A stretch of DNA of 64,000 nucleotides from assembly GCF_024298845.1 (NCBI RefSeq), contig NZ_CP101156.1, forward strand, positions 1,116,001-1,180,000. Reading direction: 5' to 3'. The stretch comes from Natronosalvus amylolyticus (GTDB taxonomy: Archaea; Halobacteriota; Halobacteria; Halobacteriales; Natrialbaceae). Under the pieces are notes generated by a model that did no database searches, was not told the DNA's origin, and saw only the letters and a list, made by a program, of their open reading frames with translations. Below, piece after piece: positions 60,968 through 64,000 of the stretch (position 1 is the first letter of the stretch; each line of letters starts with the position of its first letter). The position numbers and the translations under genes are program-made.

Positions 60968-63900
60968 CTATAGATCGGTTGTTTTGCGAGCCCAGATGTA
61001 CAACAGGGTTGGCAATGCAAGTACGCTAGCCAGAAACGCATATCCGATGGTAAGCGCGGTCACGAAGCCGAACTGCTGGAGCAACGGAACGGTTGCCACG
61101 GTCAGGACGCCGAACCCGAGAATTGTCGTCACAGCACTCCCAGTGAGGGCACCGCCTGTCGTTCGAAGGGTCCGATCGAGCGCCCGATAGACCGGGTTTT
61201 CGACACCGCTCGTTGCATCATCGCCAGCGCCGTCGTCCGTCGTGTGGACGCTCTCGAGTTCCTGCGCGAATCGGGAACTGAGGTGAACGCTGTAGGCGAT
61301 GCCCAGCCCGATGGTGAGGCTTGCAACCATCCCCGTCAGCACGTTGAACGGGATGCCGAGGAGTGCCATCGTGGCGAGCGTCGCACCGAGTGCACCGATG
61401 ACAGGAACGACGGTAACGAAACCGAGTAACGCACCGTGTCCCTGTCGATGATAAACACCCATCAAAAATACCGTGACGGCCACCAGTGCGACGAGTAATC
61501 CCTGGATGATACTCTCGAACAGCGCCCGTTCGTAGACGTACGTAAGTACGGGCTCACCGGTCGCAATTACCTCGAGTCGGCTGGCTCCGTCGTTCGAATC
61601 GGCGTCGGCCCCACTCGAGACGCTTCCGGACCAGGTTGCCCCATCAACTGCCGCGGCTATTGCTCGCATCTCAGCTGCGATTTCGGCGCTGGTGAGCCCG
61701 GTGTCAGTACCGATAACGAGCCTCACCGCTTCGTACTCTCCAGCTTCCGTGCGATAAATCACCTGACTCGCGGCATCCGGATTCGCTTCGAAGAGGCCGT
61801 CGTACAATCCCACCATGTTCTGGTCGGGAACGTCGTCGTCCGTCCGGTCGGCGAGACGAAACGTCGCGTTGAAGGACTCGCTGTCGTCGGCAGTTGCCTC
61901 CATCACCGACAGCGGCGACTGTATATCTGGGTTCCCCCCGGGCAAGACGTAGACAGCATCGCTCTCGCTCGCCCGTCGCTCGGCACGTGCGACCCGTTGC
62001 ATCGTTTCACCGTCAGTTATGTCGCCTGCAATCAGGATCTGAGCTTGTCCACCTTCGCGCTGGAAGTGCTCGTTGAGGTACGCCAACGACGCCTGCATTC
62101 GATACTCCCCAGGTTCGAGTGGCCCGAGATAGGCCGTCCACGAAGCAGTGTCGTCCGTGAGGAACGCGCGCTCGTCGAACGTCGTATCCACCTGTGTCGC
62201 ACCGACAGCACCGCCTGCAGTGACGAGAAACAGACACAGGAGGACGACGAGCGGTGCCCGGCGAGCGAGCGTCGCCCCGCTCGAGAGGATGCGTCCACCC
62301 TCCCCGGTTCCAATAGCGCGTTTATTACGATCGTAGCCACGATCCTCGAGGAAACCGTCCACCTGTACCTTCACCGCAGGAATCAACGCCCCAAAGACGA
62401 CGAACGAGGAGACGATTCCCAGGGCGCTCACGACCCCGAACTCGCGAACGGGACCGACCGGACTGACGAGGTTCGCCAGAAATCCGATTGCCGCGGTCGC
62501 CGTCACCAGGATCAGTGCCACGGCGATTCCACCGAGGGCTCCGACCATCGCTCGTCCCGAGGTCGACTCGCTACCGTAATCCGCATCCGTCACCGCCCGT
62601 TGTAAGGACTTTTCAGGGCTCTCCGACCCCCCTTCCGCCTCGAGTGCGTAGTACTCTCGCTGGCGCATGAAGACGTGTATCGCGTAGTCGATAGAGAGCC
62701 CGATCAGTAACACGGGAATAGCGACGAACAGTTGCGTGAACGCAACGCTGGCCCATGCTGCGGCCCCAAACGTCCAGATGAGGACGACCAGCATACCGAC
62801 ACACCCCAACACGATATCGAGGGGGTCACGATAGGCAATGGTGAGTGTACCCACCACGAACAGCAGTGCCAGCGGACCAACGATCAACACGCTATCGAAC
62901 ACCGCCTGGTCGACCTCTGCCGCCACCAGTCCGAACCCGAAGACGATGGTGTTCGCCCGCCACTCGAGCGCATCCTCCTCGATCTCGTGTTGGGCCTCGA
63001 TGACGTCGTCCCCGAGCGCTCCTGGCGGACTGTCGCCCCGGTCGAGCGACTGGGTGATGAGCAACATGCGGTCGCTCGCCTGCGTCTCACCCGGCGTGTA
63101 CTCGGCCGGGAGCAAGCGTACGGCTCTGTCACTGCCGGGTCCCTCCGCCCCGAGGACGAATTCGATTGCCTCGTCGACGTCATCCTGATCTGCTGCTTCC
63201 AGCACTTCGATCTGCTCTTCGAGCGGTGGCTGTTCGATTCGCTCCAGTGCATCCCGGGTATCTTCGAGTCGTTCTCCTTCTCGCTGGAGGGCCTCGAGTT
63301 CGTCGAGATAGAGGCGACTAGAACCGTCAGTGATTGCCTGACCGCGTGCAGACTCGAGCCCGTTGCGTTGAACCTCGTACTCGTCGTCGGTCACGTTCTC
63401 GGCCGCTCGTTCGCGCTCTAGTTCGGCGATTTCGTGCTCGATCGAGCGGAGGGAGTCGACTGCAGCCTCGAAGTCTGCGGCTCGGTCGCTCTCGAGAGTC
63501 TCAGTGGCGTTTTCGATTACCGATTGGATGCGTGTTTCGTACGCGCTCGCCTGCTCGTCGTAGGTTTCGTCGTCGATATCGCCCGCCTCGTAGGAATCGT
63601 TCAGAGTTTCGTACTCTGCCTGGAGCGCTGCTATCTCCTCGAGTGAACCTTCGAGGGATCGAATCTGCGTCTCGACGGCCTCGAGTTCCCGCTCGAACTC
63701 GGTCGCTTCTTCCTCGATGAGGGCAGCTTCCTCGAGTCGGATAATTGCCGTTGCCAGCACGTTTTCTACGCCAACAGTCGGCGTCTCCTCGACAAGCGTC
63801 GGGCCGATCGTCTCGTCTTCGTGCAGGTCGCGCTGGAAGTACAGTCCCTCGAGTAAGGACTCTCGCGTCAGTGCATTGTCCGTTTGCCCGCCGATTGCTT

Positions 63901-64000
63901 CCCCTTCAGCTCGCCAGATGACCTGGACTGTCGTCGTGTTCTCGTCGCGTTCGTCGAAACTCCGTTCGGCGTACTCGAAGGCATCGCCCTCCGGTGCAGC
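60968..64000 (-). CDS. MMPL/RND-family transporter, 5' end outside window
   Basis: The visible 1010 residues continue in frame to base 64000; about 45 N-terminal residues, including the first helix, are missing. The order of domains follows the neighbour at 57540: coiled-coil external domain with SHOCT-like motifs, helix block with GLSIDYAIHVFMRQ, second external domain and a final block with TIGLGIAYSVHLSSRF. It is a paralogue, and at 62661-62713 it shares a nearly identical DNA tract with that gene. Likely exporter of hydrophobic compounds. Confidence 0.9.
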   Translation of the reverse strand, partial: AAPEGDAFEYAERSFDERDENTTTVQVIWRAEGEAIGGQTDNALTRESLLEGLYFQRDLHEDETIGPTLVEETPTVGVENVLATAIIRLEEAALIEEEATEFERELEAVETQIRSLEGSLEEIAALQAEYETLNDSYEAGDIDDETYDEQASAYETRIQSVIENATETLESDRAADFEAAVDSLRSIEHEIAELERERAAENVTDDEYEVQRNGLESARGQAITDGSSRLYLDELEALQREGERLEDTRDALERIEQPPLEEQIEVLEAADQDDVDEAIEFVLGAEGPGSDRAVRLLPAEYTPGETQASDRMLLITQSLDRGDSPPGALGDDVIEAQHEIEEDALEWRANTIVFGFGLVAAEVDQAVFDSVLIVGPLALLFVVGTLTIAYRDPLDIVLGCVGMLVVLIWTFGAAAWASVAFTQLFVAIPVLLIGLSIDYAIHVFMRQREYYALEAEGGSESPEKSLQRAVTDADYGSESTSGRAMVGALGGIAVALILVTATAAIGFLANLVSPVGPVREFGVVSALGIVSSFVVFGALIPAVKVQVDGFLEDRGYDRNKRAIGTGEGGRILSSGATLARRAPLVVLLCLFLVTAGGAVGATQVDTTFDERAFLTDDTASWTAYLGPLEPGEYRMQASLAYLNEHFQREGGQAQILIAGDITDGETMQRVARAERRASESDAVYVLPGGNPDIQSPLSVMEATADDSESFNATFRLADRTDDDVPDQNMVGLYDGLFEANPDAASQVIYRTEAGEYEAVRLVIGTDTGLTSAEIAAEMRAIAAAVDGATWSGSVSSGADADSNDGASRLEVIATGEPVLTYVYERALFESIIQGLLVALVAVTVFLMGVYHRQGHGALLGFVTVVPVIGALGATLATMALLGIPFNVLTGMVASLTIGLGIAYSVHLSSRFAQELESVHTTDDGAGDDATSGVENPVYRALDRTLRTTGGALTGSAVTTILGFGVLTVATVPLLQQFGFVTALTIGYAFLASVLALPTLLYIWARKTTDL

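Overview
The window reads as chromosomal DNA of a halophilic archaeon, probably of the order Natrialbales (inference). The evidence is high GC with very frequent CTCGAG, strongly acidic proteins, archaeal information proteins (TFB, EF-1 alpha, ribosomal protein S10, pelota, RqcH), Tat-exported lipoproteins, TATA boxes about 25-30 bases before likely leaderless starts, and a PGF-CTERM-type surface protein. The exact genus cannot be read from the sequence alone.

Layout. 1-6266: the 5' end of a HerA/DUF87-like ATPase, an XPB-like helicase, a TFB, a winged-helix/membrane DUF7344-type protein and small conserved proteins. 6695-18810: a dense monovalent-cation region with trkA, an APC permease fused to Usp domains, trkH, methylglyoxal synthase, two CPA2 antiporters with TrkA-like tails, and a KhtT-like regulator next to a third CPA2 antiporter. 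18839-25112: a LOV/PAS histidine kinase, a HAD hydrolase, a leucine/glutamate-type dehydrogenase, and an RNase HI-DUF2240-conserved protein operon. 25223-31650: a complete Dpp/Opp-type ABC importer. 31677-38777: DUF5806-type protein, thiolase, ROK sugar kinase, LVIVD-type surface protein, NifU-like protein, and an ACT protein coupled to homoserine dehydrogenase. 39108-46943: EF-1 alpha, S10, rhomboid protease, tRNA-Ala(CGC) with duplicated 3' ends, three very small genes, and the two ribosome-rescue factors RqcH and pelota. 46954-56684: a PotABCD-like ABC importer, an Lrp regulator, a class III aminotransferase, a VOC protein, a tungsten-type aldehyde oxidoreductase and a class I amidotransferase. 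56776-64000: a TrmB-family regulator and two paralogous MMPL/RND transporters, the second cut by the window edge.

How the genes may work together (inference). The cation region combines K+ import (Trk), K+ or Na+/H+ exchange, and methylglyoxal production. In bacteria, methylglyoxal stress opens Kef-type K+ efflux, so a similar link is possible here. The 46954-56684 block looks like uptake and oxidation of an amine or amino acid: import, transamination to an aldehyde or keto product, then AOR-type oxidation. RqcH and pelota lie close together with a zinc-finger microprotein and a one-helix protein, which suggests a translation quality-control neighbourhood.

Non-coding features include three copies of an 80-base palindromic element, a 65-base direct repeat, a 20-base palindrome in front of the MMPL-TrmB operon, several hairpins and tRNA-derived attachment-site scars. 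No rRNA, CRISPR array or intact insertion sequence was seen.
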